This document shows positions 44,196 to 56,326 of a stretch of 64,000 nt of DNA, piece by piece (position 1 is the first letter of the stretch; each line of letters begins with the position of its first letter). The position numbers and the translations under genes are program-made. The notes beneath the pieces are model-generated. The model saw only the letters and a list, made by a program, of their open reading frames with translations, was not told the DNA's origin and did not search any database. Source of the DNA: Parastagonospora avenae f. sp. tritici 18332-5 (taxonomy: Eukaryota > Ascomycota > Dothideomycetes > Pleosporales > Phaeosphaeriaceae); NCBI GenBank assembly GCA_022559985.1, contig JAFJTR010000041.1, positions 202,184 to 266,183 of the forward strand, read 5' to 3'.

Positions 44196-47100
44196 GATGG
44201 CGGAGTTCTGTTGGGCTACCAGCCCTGTGGATGGAGCGGATGGGTCGAATCGGTCGAGGCTGTCGGCACTGGGGCTCGTAACGCTACTGTGGGGAATAAT
44301 GGCTTCTTTCGGCAGCTACCGAATCACCCTATCTGTAGAAGAAAAGACTGGGGAGACGCAATTGGCGCGATCAACGCTCAATGCATATCATCAAGTCCTT
44401 TTGCCGGCAAAGTGGGAAAGACTGAGATCTGATGTGTGCGCTGACTAAAGCAGTCTACCAGCTGAGAAGGCACAAGTTTGTGCGAGGACCCTAGTACAAG
44501 GTGTCGAGTGACCCGGCTATCATGTAGTGGGTGCAGATGTCGGGTGTTCCGTGTCGCTTGAGCAAGTCTTGCCAACCAACCGCCGGACAACTTGCAGGAT
44601 GTGCACAAGCGTAAGCTTGAAGACGATGGACCAGCCCACTTCTGCAGACAGCCTCAAGCCACAACAGTCTTTAGCATGGTCTTTGCGTTTGTTGTAGTGT
44701 CGAAGTGTGGTAGTGTGAGAGTGTCTGGCAAAGAAGAAAGATCGAAGTTCCTAGCGAGGGATCGTGAAACGGCGAAAGACCAGAGTACGAGCAATCAGGG
44801 GTTTGCTTTGACTTGCATCAAGAGCGGCACTGGGGCGGCGATCAGTCTATTCCCCGACAACAAAAAAGGTGTTTGCTCGGCACGCTCGACGAAGGGTACA
44901 AGAACTAGACTTGGTCGCCACCATCCATTACGATATCGGGCGAGTGCTTTGAGCTACACAGGGGATTGACCAGCATCCCCTGTCCCGCGGCACGTGTCAC
45001 TTTGCGATGGTTGATGACTTGGGACTGGGAGAGAACACTTGCGAGCTAGTCAAGGGTCAAAACATCCCGGTGTAGTGGATTGAAGAACGGCTAGCTGAAG
45101 CCACTCGTGTCGAAAGTCAACGCGGCTTATGCATAACACGTACCTGTGATCATGGTAGCCAAAGCTAAATGCGGGTAGGTAGCGCCACAGGTGTCTTCGA
45201 GGTCTGCTTGCCTCTTGTCATACGGCTGAACCGATACATGTCATGCACATGATTACTGCCCAATTTTCCCGACATGCATGTTCGAAAGTTGCCCTGACAT
45301 AGAGAGCGTGCGTAGCGAGTACTCCTAGTCTAGTCAAGCTACTGTATTGCAGGCTGAGAACTCAAGATTGAAAAGGCCGCGTCGGATGTAGATCCGGGAT
45401 TTCTATCAAACAGCGAGGTAGATCGTTGCCTTGTCCCGACAGCGATCCCAGAAAAATAAGGGACATCTGTGATCTGCTTGTTGCCGAGACACGCGCTACT
45501 GGAAGAAATTTGGGGATAACGACTCTTCCACACCGTCTAAACGGTTGTCCGGTAGGCCATTTTGGTGACAAGCAAAGGCATGGGTAAAATTGTGGGTCCA
45601 CCTCTCGCATGCTCGCTTACGCCTGTGGAATGGCCAGAGCACGGCTTCTACCTGCAGCACAAGGTGTTCTCGGACGAATTGGTCAGGGCGACGATGAGCG
45701 AGGCGCAAGGCAAGTTCCCCCTCAGGCCACAAGTGTCTACACATCTGTCATTGTGGATCCGACTACGGTGCATGAGTCCGACCTATGGAACGCAGGATTG
45801 GCACAACCTGCCTCGGGTGTTGAGAAGCAAATTTTCGGGGCGCGGCGAACTGCAGCCGCTGAGTTACCGTAAAGGGCTCCGATTTGCGGGTACTCTCGCT
45901 ATGGGATATGAGTAGGGTCAGAGGCGGAACTGCGGGTCAAGGAGAATTACGATAATCCACCAAACGGCTGCGTGCCTCTCATCTCCTCCAACAGGGTGGT
46001 GAGCACCTCAGCCAACCATTCTCTACGGAGCAGTACGGAGCAGCCCTCGGAAGGGCATACTCAGCGAACCCGCGGGTAGGTCAAGTCAGACCCATGTCCT
46101 AGTGCCGTCAACCAGTGTGGCACCGCTGGAAAACGTGCTTTCCCCACGTTGCAGCCTGTGCCCGTCGCGGAAGACCCACAGGAAGGGGTCGGAGAAGGTC
46201 CAGCGCTTCTAGCCTGTAGCCATATCAAGCCGCTGTTCTTGGCACTAATACAACTCGAACCAGGACAGCCGCAGATTGAGTTGTCATTCGGGGCCGAGGC
46301 GACCAGATCCCAGGCTGACGAGTGGGAAACGATGCCTCTCAACTGCCGAAGATGCCGTCTACACTCTAGACCTCTGGAGACACACATCGGTCTTAAGCCC
46401 TAGCTGCTGCCCGAGATCAACCGCGCGGATCTGGTGCCTCAGGAGATCTGTGCCCATCGAATCACAGATGGTGCCCTGTCGTATCGTTGGACACGTCGAT
46501 TTTCCGCACGAGCGAGCACCCGACTGCTGGAGCACGTCACATCGGTCAAGACAACCATTATCGATGTGCCTATGTGCCTGTGCGTGCAGAGATGCTGTAG
46601 AACTAGGCCCTTGGCAAGTTTCGATACTTGAGTACTTTGATTCGAGGTGACCTCGAGATGTAAATATATCTTACGTGGTGGTGGCTTGTACGCCCTCGGA
46701 TCTGTCGCGTGGGTGCGGACGTACCAATGTAACACCCGACATGTATTGATTCCATGCTGTGCCGCCTTTCGCTTCAGCTTGTATTGCCATGAAGCTGCCA
46801 AAACCAGACGTCGAGATCTGCGCAGAGGTTTGCGCATGATTGCGTGGCCACAGAGCGGCTCGGCAGCTTCCGTTCGGCGAGACAACCGATGGTGTCGAAA
46901 ATCTCGGTCTTCGACGACCGACCTGCTCGCGCGATGCATCCACCAGCAAGCCCAGCACTGCCTCTGCTCTTGGCAGACCGGAAGCATAGGTTGAATTAGG
47001 TTTTACTCCTGCTGGTCCCGCCGATAAGACGCCGTTGAGGGCTTGCAGGCTATTATGCTCCGCCGATCGCTTTGCCTGACCGTTTCCAGCAGCGAGAGAT

Positions 47101-48159
47101 CGACATGTCATTTGTACCAGACAAGCCTTGCGTCGCCCTCTCGACCTGCCAAGATTTGTGATTTGGTCATCTTGTTGCTGGCGTGCGCCGGATATCAACG
47201 CATCCCGAGGGTGTGATGCTGCTGAGTGGCGAGAATGAAGATCGCAACCTCGTCGAGCGCGGCAGTTGCCCGTGCTGAAACAGAGAAAGCTCAGCATCGC
47301 AAATGATGGCGGAATCGACATGGCGCTATCACATTGTGTCGACAAGATGTGCATGTGAAGATGAAGTTTGTGGATGGTGTCGTCCTCGGCCACCTCTGCA
47401 TGCGGAAGTGTGCCTCTTGCGCCCTACTGCGTACACTTGGCCAATCACAGGCCGCAAATCTGGCCGGAGAACAAGCCGGACCGCGAGACGGCTGGAGAAG
47501 CAATTTCAACAACAGCCGTTGGTGCTTGCCTTAGACTTTGTGGCTGTCGCACCATCCAAACACTACCATGGTGGACACGGGACGACGTCCGGTAAGGAGA
47601 GACACGTCTGACAAGTACGCCGAGCGCTGGTGTAAGGGTACCGGCATAGCGGCGTTTGGGAGAGCGGTAACAACCTTAACGGGACTTCTTGACTCGAGCA
47701 TCGCCAGCTCGCTTCGACGCTCTTCTTCTTCGTATCTTCCTTCAACTAGAGCTGGTGGGGCCTACGGACGTAGTGGTAACACCTTGGCATCGTGAGATGG
47801 CGGTGAAGTTGGCCGACAGAATCGCAAAATCGCCAGAACAACATTCCACAAGACGCCATTTTACAAAGCGAGGTATCTGCTTGGGCAGTGTCTGGACCTT
47901 TTAGCTTAAATCCTGACGTCGACGTCTTCGGGTCCGAACCGTTGTCAAGCCTTGCGAACGGCTCGTGGGCGATCGTGCATCAAGTCAAACACCGGAGGCC
48001 TCGTCACAAACGCAATTCAGTAAGATGAGCAACCCACGACCATTGCGGGCTCGGTGGCTGGCGGCACATCGATGGCTGCAGCTTCGAAAGCTCACAAGTC
48101 ATCGTCGTCTCTGAGGGAAGATCGAGAATAGCCGGACAAAGCAGAACTGTATCAATTCC
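44196..48159. other. Gene-poor region of about 4 kb
   Basis: The largest stretch without a supported gene. It probably contains the long promoter and 5' leader of the Zn2Cys6 gene on its left side. A 10-bp tandem duplication (TACGGAGCAG) lies at 46024-46043. Many medium-length open frames occur on both strands; none shows family motifs, although the minus-strand frame at 46671-47354 is unusually long. Confidence 0.45.
46671..47354 (-). CDS. Unsupported long open frame, possible orphan gene
   Basis: About 227 codons from ATG 47354 with no stop. It has no known domain, no obvious signal peptide and an Arg/Ser/Ala-rich composition typical of chance open frames in GC-rich DNA. It is recorded because a frame of this length in non-coding sequence is uncommon. 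It overlaps another open frame on the same strand (46439-46987). Confidence 0.12.
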   Translation of the reverse strand: MHILSTQCDSAMSIPPSFAMLSFLCFSTGNCRARRGCDLHSRHSAASHPRDALISGARQQQDDQITNLGRSRGRRKACLVQMTCRSLAAGNGQAKRSAEHNSLQALNGVLSAGPAGVKPNSTYASGLPRAEAVLGLLVDASREQVGRRRPRFSTPSVVSPNGSCRAALWPRNHAQTSAQISTSGFGSFMAIQAEAKGGTAWNQYMSGVTLVRPHPRDRSEGVQATTT

Positions 48160-49118
48160 CTAGAGCCTCTCCAGTCTATTGCTTCCCCAAATCTTACCTC
48201 CATCCAGCACAAGCGTATCTCCATTGACATGGCCTCCCGCTCTCGAACTTAAAAACACAACAGCAGCCGCTACATCCTCCGGCCTTCCGACCCGGCCATT
48301 CGGATTGGCCTTGTCTAAGGCGTCCTGCCCACCGCTCCGCTCCATCAAGATCGCCGCCATCTTGCTCATGAAGAATCCAGGCGCTATGCTGTTCACTAGA
48401 ATGTTTTTGGGGCCAAGTTCGATGGCGAGATTGCGGGCGAGATGCAGCACAGCGGCTTTGGACGCCGCGTACGAGTATGCGCCGGATTCACCCAGCGAGC
48501 CTGTTGCTATGCCAGCCACTGAGCCGGTAATTATGACGCGCGAGGTTTCTGCGACAGAAGCGTTTTTTGACAAGAGAGGGGTGAATCTAGAGGAGGTAAG
48601 CATATGCAAGAGGAGGGAGGGGAGGAGCAGCATACTTCTGAATCGTAAAGAACACGCCCTTCACGTTCAAATCCATGACCTTATCCCAACCATTCTTCTC
48701 GTCTACTTTCTCGAATTCGCTGCCCCAGGTCGCGCCCGCGTTCGCGAAAAGAATGTCAACGTGGTCGGTGTGCTTTTCAACTTCCTTGACCAATCGCTCG
48801 ATCTCAGAGACTTTGGAGCTATCGGCGGGGATCGAGATGGCTTTGCCTTCGCATGGCAGAGCATTGAGAGCTGCGACAGCATCGTCGCATGCGCTGGCTT
48901 TGCGGGATGTGATGAAGACCTTGGAACAGCCTGCCTGGAGGAGTCTGCATCGAGCGATTAATTGAAGTCTTGTGGGGATGGATAGATGCGCAGACATACC
49001 CGGAAGCTGCGTGGAGCCCTAAGCCTCGCGATCCGCCGCTTACAACTGCGACTTTACCCTTCAAGCTGAAGATATTGCTGAAGTCCTGCAGCTGGACGTC
49101 TGATTCTGCGGAACTCAT
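48160..49118 (-). CDS. Short-chain dehydrogenase/reductase
   Basis: Three exons (49118-49000, 48944-48636, 48586-48160) give 284 residues. The cofactor loop is VAVVSGGSRGLGLHAA, followed by FANAGA (the NNAG equivalent), LNVKGVFFT, the catalytic Ser in ITGSVAG and YSYAASK (Tyr-x3-Lys). The C-terminal GRVGRPEDVAAAVVFLSSRAGGHVNGDTL (given here only as landmarks: GRPEDV and HVNG) is typical of classical SDRs of the 3-oxoacyl-ACP-reductase-like group. It is an NAD(P)H-dependent oxidoreductase, probably cytosolic; the substrate is unknown. Both introns are in phase and 49-55 bp long. Confidence 0.92.
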
Positions 49119-49369
49119 GTTGATTGATTACTGTAAGGTGGAGCGATATGCGATAAGATTTCAGCGTCTATTTGCTATATTGTGTATGATTGTGGAAGGG
49201 AAGCTGTTGTCCTGTTGCGACCTCGGTGCTGACGCTTGAAACTTGATGTACCGAGGCACAGAAACGCGCTACTGGTAGGCACGAGGGGAAGACTGTCATC
49301 CTTGCCAGCACCATGTACAATGTTTCAACAGAGCCTCCAGTCCGCTCGCATGGCAATGACTAGGCCCCA

Positions 49370-50832
49370 TCAAGCTGATATTGAAGCTGTTGGATCAGTC
49401 AATCCCTTTATGACTGCTGTCTTGCCGTTGTGATGAAGCGGACATGCCCCGCCTTGGATGAGATACTTCTCAAGAGTCGCACCCAGGGCCGGATTGTGCC
49501 TCACGAAGTCCCACCCATCCTCGATACCGAGCTCATACAGTCCATCAGGAAAGGCGTCAGGTACTTCGTAGACAGAGTCGCACATTTAGCCGCCAAATTC
49601 AGCGGATTCGATGCTGTTACCTCGTTAAACAGAACTGAAGACCTAGACCCAAGATCCTTGAGGAACGAGGTACATGTCATGCAGGCTAAGAGTCCTGAGA
49701 GTTTTGCGATTGCAGCCGAGCAGATTGATCATGTAGCTCTCGGACATCTCAAAATTTTCAAGGCTGAGCTTCCGGAGTCCAGTTTTATTGGCAGGGACGA
49801 CATGCGAGAGGTTCACGGCCCCAAGATATGCCTCCTCAAATTCGCAAGGCATCAGAATGGTGAGGTCTTTAAGTGTCTGCAGCCCGTCTATAAACGCTCT
49901 GAAGGTTCCCATTTTCATTGCTTGACGACACAGGCCGCCTGGCACCATGTCTTGTCTCGCGAAATTAGTTAGAGTCATGGACAAGGTGGTCAGAGTGTAC
50001 CGCAACCTGTTGGCCCCGTTCGCCCGGCCCTTGAAGAAAGTGCTTGGTTGAAACGCTTGCCAGGGTGCATGATTGACTTCAAGCTTCTTCAATCCATGCG
50101 CCATAGACATTATGCTGATTTCGAAAGCATGCTGAGCAAGGAGTCCACTGGGCAGATCTTCCTCCCACAGCCCTTCACCCCTCGCAAACAGCAGCGTGCC
50201 TGACGGAGCAGGTACCAGGCTCCTATCGTAAGGATCCGCAGGCTTCTCCTTGAGCATACTTCCGTCCGAGATGGAGAAGTTGCCGTTCATGATCTTGATC
50301 TCCGAGAGTTTACAGAGTCGTGTAAAGATCGGCATCAAGTACGTGGTGGTGAGTTTCTCCTTAATGACTCTGGCCTCTTTGGTCGTCCGGTCACAGTATT
50401 GTAGATACTGGCGACTGACTTCGAAATCAAGTTCGCGCTTGGATTTAGTCTTCTCCGCCGGATGAACGTCAAGCTTGTCTGCCATCCACTGTTCGATGCG
50501 TTGTCGACGCCGTTCGGGCCATATGTCAGGATTCGATGGCATGACGCGTCGCTTGAAGTCTTCTAGAGAGGGGATACTCGAGGCCATGGATCACGCATTC
50601 GCGTCCCAAACGAGTGACTTGACATGCTGGCGGAGGAGCGGATGAGCGGATGAGCGGCAACAGCATGTATCCGATCAACGCTGGCATACCTTGCGTGGAA
50701 CACGAGCTGACGATATAGCTTCATAGCACCAATGGCTTCGAGCTGCTTGTTGACCAGGCGGCAGTTTTTGAGGTCTGCGAGGGAAGGACACTCGCACGCC
50801 TGAAGATGCAATTCGGGTGGCATGCGCTCCAT
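49370..50832 (-). pseudogene. F-box protein gene, decayed (8-bp duplication plus four nonsense codons)
   Basis: The N-terminus from ATG 50832 is F-box-like (MERMPPELHLQACECPSLAD, CRLVNKQLEAIGAMKLYRQL). After AAHPL an 8-bp tandem duplication (50636-50651) shifts the frame; removing one unit restores LLRQHVKSLVWDANA. The restored frame then meets TGA (50591-50593), followed by about 314 open codons (LEDFKRRV... to VPQGSWV), then TAG (49643-49645), TAA (49625-49627) and TAA (49586-49588), and reads on as VYEVPDAFPDGLYELG to 49370, all in one frame. Each stop is one transition away from Trp or Gln. This looks like a fungal F-box/LRR-like gene lost recently. The 314-codon segment could still be annotated as a separate hypothetical protein. 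Confidence 0.8.
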
Positions 50833-51572
50833 GGCTTGAGCTGTGAGCGATCCTGGAGTGTGACAGGCGAGCAGACGTTTGAGATGCACTAGAAATACTG
50901 CAGTGCTTGACAATCAATTCAGACGTTTCAGCTTGCTACTATATCAGCAATCATTAATGACAGCTGCTCGCGAGTATATGAGCACCTGTTATGGTATCTC
51001 TACACATTATGGGTATTGACCGAGTCGCGCAACGAAGTCACCAGATGTACAATAGCTAGAATATCTTTGTCAACCATCCAAATGGTACTTCGCGTGCTGA
51101 ATTTTGTCGGCAATACATCTATGGATGTTCTGGAGCTGCATACTGATATCAAAATATGAATTTCTTGCATCACTCCTGGGCCAGGATGGTGACTTGCTCT
51201 CATCACCATGTAGGTTTCTGCTCCATCTCGTATCATACTTTAGAACATATCATGCCTACTCTTGTATAACTTGTTCCTGCGAGTTCATCAGGAGGTAGCT
51301 CCAGCTCCTCTTTCACCAAAGGGTCTTCGTAATTCACTCTGAATGACATCAGTGAGCCTAATCGAGAGAAAGGCTCGGTCACAACGAGTTGCTGCGCCTT
51401 CTATCATCACGCCCCGATTATTACAAGGCCCTAAAGAGTCACTCATTCCATTGCACTCGGTCCACTCCTCTCTTCCCCCCTCCTTATCACAACCTTGGAA
51501 CGCTCACCCACCCAATCCAACAATCTTCTCAACCAGCACCTCCACCATAACCTACCGAAAAGCCTCTACAAG
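50833..51572. other. Intergenic, no gene seen
   Basis: About 740 bp between divergent units. A CT-rich leader directly precedes the plus-strand gene (about 51440-51560). No RNA gene or repeat is recognised. Confidence 0.5.
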
Positions 51573-53753
51573 ATGCTGTCCGCCCCAACTACCGATGCCC
51601 GTACCGACTCTGAAAGCAGGAAGCGCAAAGCACCGCACGACACAGCTCCAGAGGCGCGCCAGCGAGGTGATCCCCCAACCAAGTCTAGCGACGCGAGCGC
51701 TCCGAAGAAACGCAAGGTCACGCTGAAGAGTGAGCAATCTCTCGCACAGGATCCGGACGTCAACGACTCAATTCCTGTTGCTTCTGAAGGAATCGACGTC
51801 GAGATAACCGATGCCACACAGCCGGCAACTGTTACAACACTAGTTAAGGAGAAGAACTTGTCACTCCAGTCACATTTAGGCAGTCAGAACACTACCAAGA
51901 CTCGACCACCTACGCAGAAAGCGGCAAAGGCAGCGCCATCACCGCGTGCAATCAACAACAGATCAGTACTAGTTGATGAACATCGAGACGTCGACCGCGC
52001 AACTACAACGACTTCAAACAAGGTGCGCCGTCCTGGAGGACCTGTTTCCCTGGCTGCACTTGCGGCTCGTGCCTCGACAACTGGTACCAATCGTTATGTC
52101 CAGAATGCGGCTGAGCCCACACCTCAAGCCGCTACAGCAGGAGCAGATGGCGATGCTGTACCTGCCGTGGAAGTTAAGCTTGCGTCCCCAGCAATCAACC
52201 CAGGCAATCATTTCAACATGCCTCTGCCAGCAACCCGTCAACCGTGGCCGTACCAATTTCCCCAAGCACATTGTGTTTACAGTCAGGATAATGATTGTCC
52301 GATCAACTGGGACTCATTCGGAAACATCCCTCTTGCTCAGAGACGGGTGTATGAGCTTCGTCGTCCCTGGAATAAGGACCCCGCGCCATGGGACGCAGTG
52401 AGGATGGATCTGGCAGAGCTTGAGTCCAAATCCGCTATGAGTGCAGAGGGCGTGAGGAAGCGCTTCGCAAAGGTCAATAAGGCCATCTTCGAGGCAACCG
52501 GTGTTTACTTTGTATGCAATGGTCACGGCCTGCAGCCGGGTTATGGCGTTCCAAACGACACCGACATGTCAGCTTTGTTGAGAGGACATGGAGGAACCAC
52601 ACTGGGAACCTCTATGAAGGCGACAAGTGCCTGCAAAGACATTCAGGCGGAGGCAGATCGTATCGAAGAGAACGAGGTTGCCTTTCTCGTGTTGCAGCTG
52701 CCAGGGCAGTCTTCCCGCGCTGTCCGTCACGTCACCAAGGACACCATGGCGAAGCTCAAGATCTCCGACGGCCAAACCCTACCTTATCCAGCCACGACGT
52801 TCGATCGCTGGTACAGCTGCTTGTACTTCGGACGTCGTCACAGTCTTCCAAAGCGCGTCTACAGGTTGAAGCAGCAACCCGACCGCTCCTACAATCCTGT
52901 CGATGAAGGCACGCCAAAGGTTACCATACAAGCACTGATAGAAACCTACTGTCTTTCTCAGCTCGCTGGCACTACAGCTGTCAGTGACATGTTGCTGGAC
53001 GAGATAATGCAGTCTCTAGAGAACGAGAAGACGCTGTACGGGACGTATGGGACCGGCGCCGTTTGCGAGGAAGATTGCAACGATGTCGTGCGCCTGCTAG
53101 ACCTTCAGCCGGAGGACATCCAGAGGATCTGGAAGAACACCAGGGTCCATGATCCGATCCGAACGCTGTTGATCGACCTCTTCTTGCACCAGTCGAATGC
53201 GTTGCAAGACGATGGAGAATTCGATGGAAAAGTTCGGCGGGATGCTCTTCGCCTTTCTCGTTGTGCTTGCAGGTTATGGGAAGACTTTACTGAGCAATGC
53301 ACACGGAAAGTGGTCGAGAGCTTCATGGAGCAATTGGATCCAAGCACATTTTGTGCGAAGTATCACAACCACCATGAAAACAGACCATGTTATCGCTCGA
53401 CTCTGCCTTCAGAGCGTTCGAAACACATGATCGACGACACCCTTGAAGAGTTGAACGTCCATCTGCTCGAGGTCAGGGGTGTCGCATGGTACCGAATCGT
53501 CAATAACACGGGTGATTGCTTGGATCTCGATGCTCTTCGTGCGGACAAGCCTCGCTGGGAATGGGAGCGTGTTCAATCGATAAATTCGTGGATATACATC
53601 GAGCCCAAAGGTCCTCAACATCGACAGCCGCATCCCGTCTACTTCGACCCGAGCGAGAAGGACCGCAATGGACGATTCCCTTCGCACCCTGGGTACCGGC
53701 GGAAGAATTGGGCACGAGGTGTCGACACTGTGAGAAGGATGATGGTTAAGTGA
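51573..53753 (+). CDS. Unrecognised protein with disordered, NLS-bearing N-terminus
   Basis: A single exon of 726 residues from ATG 51573 (the first in-frame ATG). Residues 1-200 are low-complexity and charged, with two basic nuclear-localisation-like motifs: SRKRKAP (about residue 15) and APKKRKVTL (about residue 43). From about residue 210 the protein is globular, with landmarks HFNMPLPATRQPWPY, TFDRWYSCLYFGRRHSLPKR and an acidic helical region. The C-terminal part contains WIYIEPKGPQH and GYRRKNWARGV. I do not recognise the family. Codon usage and the long intact frame support a real gene. Nuclear location is inferred from the basic motifs only. Confidence 0.8.
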   Translation: MLSAPTTDARTDSESRKRKAPHDTAPEARQRGDPPTKSSDASAPKKRKVTLKSEQSLAQDPDVNDSIPVASEGIDVEITDATQPATVTTLVKEKNLSLQSHLGSQNTTKTRPPTQKAAKAAPSPRAINNRSVLVDEHRDVDRATTTTSNKVRRPGGPVSLAALAARASTTGTNRYVQNAAEPTPQAATAGADGDAVPAVEVKLASPAINPGNHFNMPLPATRQPWPYQFPQAHCVYSQDNDCPINWDSFGNIPLAQRRVYELRRPWNKDPAPWDAVRMDLAELESKSAMSAEGVRKRFAKVNKAIFEATGVYFVCNGHGLQPGYGVPNDTDMSALLRGHGGTTLGTSMKATSACKDIQAEADRIEENEVAFLVLQLPGQSSRAVRHVTKDTMAKLKISDGQTLPYPATTFDRWYSCLYFGRRHSLPKRVYRLKQQPDRSYNPVDEGTPKVTIQALIETYCLSQLAGTTAVSDMLLDEIMQSLENEKTLYGTYGTGAVCEEDCNDVVRLLDLQPEDIQRIWKNTRVHDPIRTLLIDLFLHQSNALQDDGEFDGKVRRDALRLSRCACRLWEDFTEQCTRKVVESFMEQLDPSTFCAKYHNHHENRPCYRSTLPSERSKHMIDDTLEELNVHLLEVRGVAWYRIVNNTGDCLDLDALRADKPRWEWERVQSINSWIYIEPKGPQHRQPHPVYFDPSEKDRNGRFPSHPGYRRKNWARGVDTVRRMMVK

Positions 53754-54387
53754 TTGCCACGGCGTGCTTGGACTCAAAGGCACTCTTTTGGAAAGTTTGC
53801 GATATTGGAATTTCAATTATGCGACCTCATGCTAGCTACATCTAGCGAAATACATTCTTTGCTTAAGCTTTGATCCTTTTGAATACAAACAGCAGTTGCT
53901 ATCAGGTGGGCAGAGATCACATCTCTCAGATAGTCATCTCCTTGCGCTTCTTTACTCAATCATCACACACAGCGTCACCTAAACTAAGACCGAAGACATG
54001 TCTTGTTCGCAAGGCGGTTTGATCATCCACGAAGATAAGGATATCCGTGCTGATTTAATGTCTATCAATACCCAGACGATCATCACTCTTGAATATTTCG
54101 ATTGGGAGCATAGATTTTACCGTAGCCGATTGGCGCACTTTAAGTCGCTTAATCTATACGTACACTCTACACCACGCGTATAGATGAAGTGCTACAATGC
54201 GATCCTGATCCCCGGATCTCAACGTCCTTAACTCTACATGGGACTTGCTTGGTGTTACGGCAGTTGGAGAGCCCCGCAGCCGGGTTGCTTGTGATGCATA
54301 ACTCTACGCGCAGCCATAAGTATACCCTGTTTGAGTTTCGCAGGCTTCGACTACATCCCCGAAAACCAACACATTACCATTGCAGCC
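53754..54387. other. Intergenic, promoter of the DUF1996 gene
   Basis: About 630 bp. A 61-codon open frame (53998-54183) begins with ATG but has no support. No other feature is seen. Confidence 0.45.
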
Positions 54388-55669
54388 ATGAGACTGGCTA
54401 TATTCCACGTGCTCGCCCTCTTGGGTCTCGCACAAGCACAAAACCAGACCCGGGGCGCCGCCATGATGAGATTCGCGTGCTCGCAACTCACTGTTGAACG
54501 CCTGGATCCGCTTGTCAATCCTGGACTCGAAGGAAGCCCGCATACGCATCAGATTGTCGGTGGAAACAGTTTTCAAGCAAAGATGAGTCCGGAGGATCAT
54601 GATCTGGTTGCACGGAGTACTTGCACAACTTGCACGTTCAGCGAGGACTTCAGGTAGGTTTCGAACGCGCTGCTGTTAAGACTTTGATTACTTACATGCT
54701 ACAGCAACTATTGGACAGCTGCGCTTTATTATCATGCACCCAATGGCACGTTCAAGCGCGTCCAACAGTATTCGAATCTCGGTCTCGTTCAAAGAGGCGG
54801 CATGACGGTCTACTACATCCCGCCATACGACGGCGTCAGTAAAGTGACTGCATTCAGGCCAGTACGTTTAGCTCTCTATTTGTTTTGTACAAACTGACCA
54901 GACAACAGGGCTTCCGCATGCTCGCCGGCAAATCCACACTTCGCAACACGACCGGCGAGTCCTTTGGTATCTGCCACCGCTGTGTCAACAAAGACTCAAT
55001 CCCGTTCGGTGGCGCGCCCTGCGTAGACGATGACACTACATTCCTGCCAACGCGAATGTGCGAGGGCGGTATTCGCACACAAGTCACTTTCCCCACATGC
55101 TGGGATGGCGTCAATCTCGATTCGCCCGATCATCAAAGCCACGTAGCTTACGCTGAGATCCCATACGAGCCGTATGCACCACCGGCAGGGTCAGTGAATC
55201 GAGGAAGGTGTCCAGCAAGTCATCCGGTCCACCTACCACAGATCATGTATGAAGTCATGTTTGATACTACACCGTACAACAAGGCAGAACTTTGGGGCAC
55301 AAATGGAACTCAGCCTTTTGTATACGCGATGGGTGACGCGTAAGTGCTATTTGAAGTCTATTGCGAAATGCGACACTGACCAGAGACTAGGACGGGTCAT
55401 GGCAATCATGGCGATTACATGTTTGGTTGGAAAGGCGACGCGCTCCAGCGTGCGCTTGATGCAAGATGCAGCAATGACCACTGTAGCGAGCTAGAGAGAC
55501 AAACGGATGAAGAGGCTATGAAATGTGCGATTCCGCAAACTGTTGTAGAGGACGTTGACGGTGATAATTGTAAGTTTGGTATTATCTAGGCGCAAGGATT
55601 GAACTGACTTTTGTTTGTTCAGGGCTGCAAAGTCTTCCAGGAGGTGTATTGGTAAACGATGGGATGTAA
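54388..55669 (+). CDS. Secreted DUF1996 domain protein
   Basis: Five exons (54388-54653, 54705-54861, 54909-55339, 55391-55569, 55623-55669) give 359 residues. A signal peptide covers about residues 1-18 (LALLGLAQA). DUF1996 hallmarks follow: RFACSQLTVERLDPLVNPG, then HTHQIVGGN, TFPTCWDGVNLDSPDHQSHV, CPASHPVHLPQIMYEV, and GHGNHGDYMFGWKGDAL near the end. Family members are extracellular proteins of fungi with conserved Cys, His and Asp residues; the function is unknown, and some carry extra WSC domains, which are absent here. The last exon encodes only about 15 residues. Confidence 0.92.
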
Positions 55670-56326
55670 GAAAATGCGCTAGCTCGCCCACAAGGGGGAA
55701 TCATTAAGGTTGGGTCCTGCGCGTGGTTTCTACCAGGGTACAGACGGACCAAATCCGATCACTTTCCAGAATGCAGCACTTTATAGGCGACGAGCACATT
55801 TTAGAAGGAATATATCTTCTCTATTGATGCCTGTTGATGTGCAGGATGACGACAGGATGCCACGGAGCTGCGACGCGGCTGGACTTGGTAGATGTTGAGA
55901 CTCGAAACCTGAAGGGACACCTTGGACCCGTTGCTAGCATGAGAAGATATGTAAGAGCTTATAAGACCACAGTTCAGAAAGCATGGTCGACAGCAGACAC
56001 GGAAGGGGCGGTGGTCATTCCCCGCCAATAGGACCGCACTGCCCTTGATCCGGAACGCAACCTAATGTCGACCACACATCGAAGCAAAGTGAGTCAGATC
56101 AATGGCCAAAGCCATGCGTTCTTCACCAAACCTAATCATCTCTACTAAGTCACAAACTCAAGACCAGAACAACGACTGGGACACCGAAATCAGTTGCTGT
56201 CGCGTGGGTCAAAAGTTCCCGACCGACGACCAAATCGGACCTAGTTCAAATTAGGCAGCCGCCTGAACGACACCTGAGCGACCACATCATAAGATCCTCT
56301 CTGTTTTTCCAACACCACCGTTTACT
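55670..56326. other. Intergenic, no gene seen
   Basis: About 660 bp between two plus-strand genes. Short open frames only. Confidence 0.5.

Noticed and set aside
45562..45915. 117-codon plus-strand frame in the gene-poor gap
   Set aside because: No family features; composition and overlapping alternative frames are typical of chance ORFs.
53998..54183. 61-codon ORF starting with ATG
   Set aside because: No motif, no splice continuity with neighbours, and length within chance expectation.
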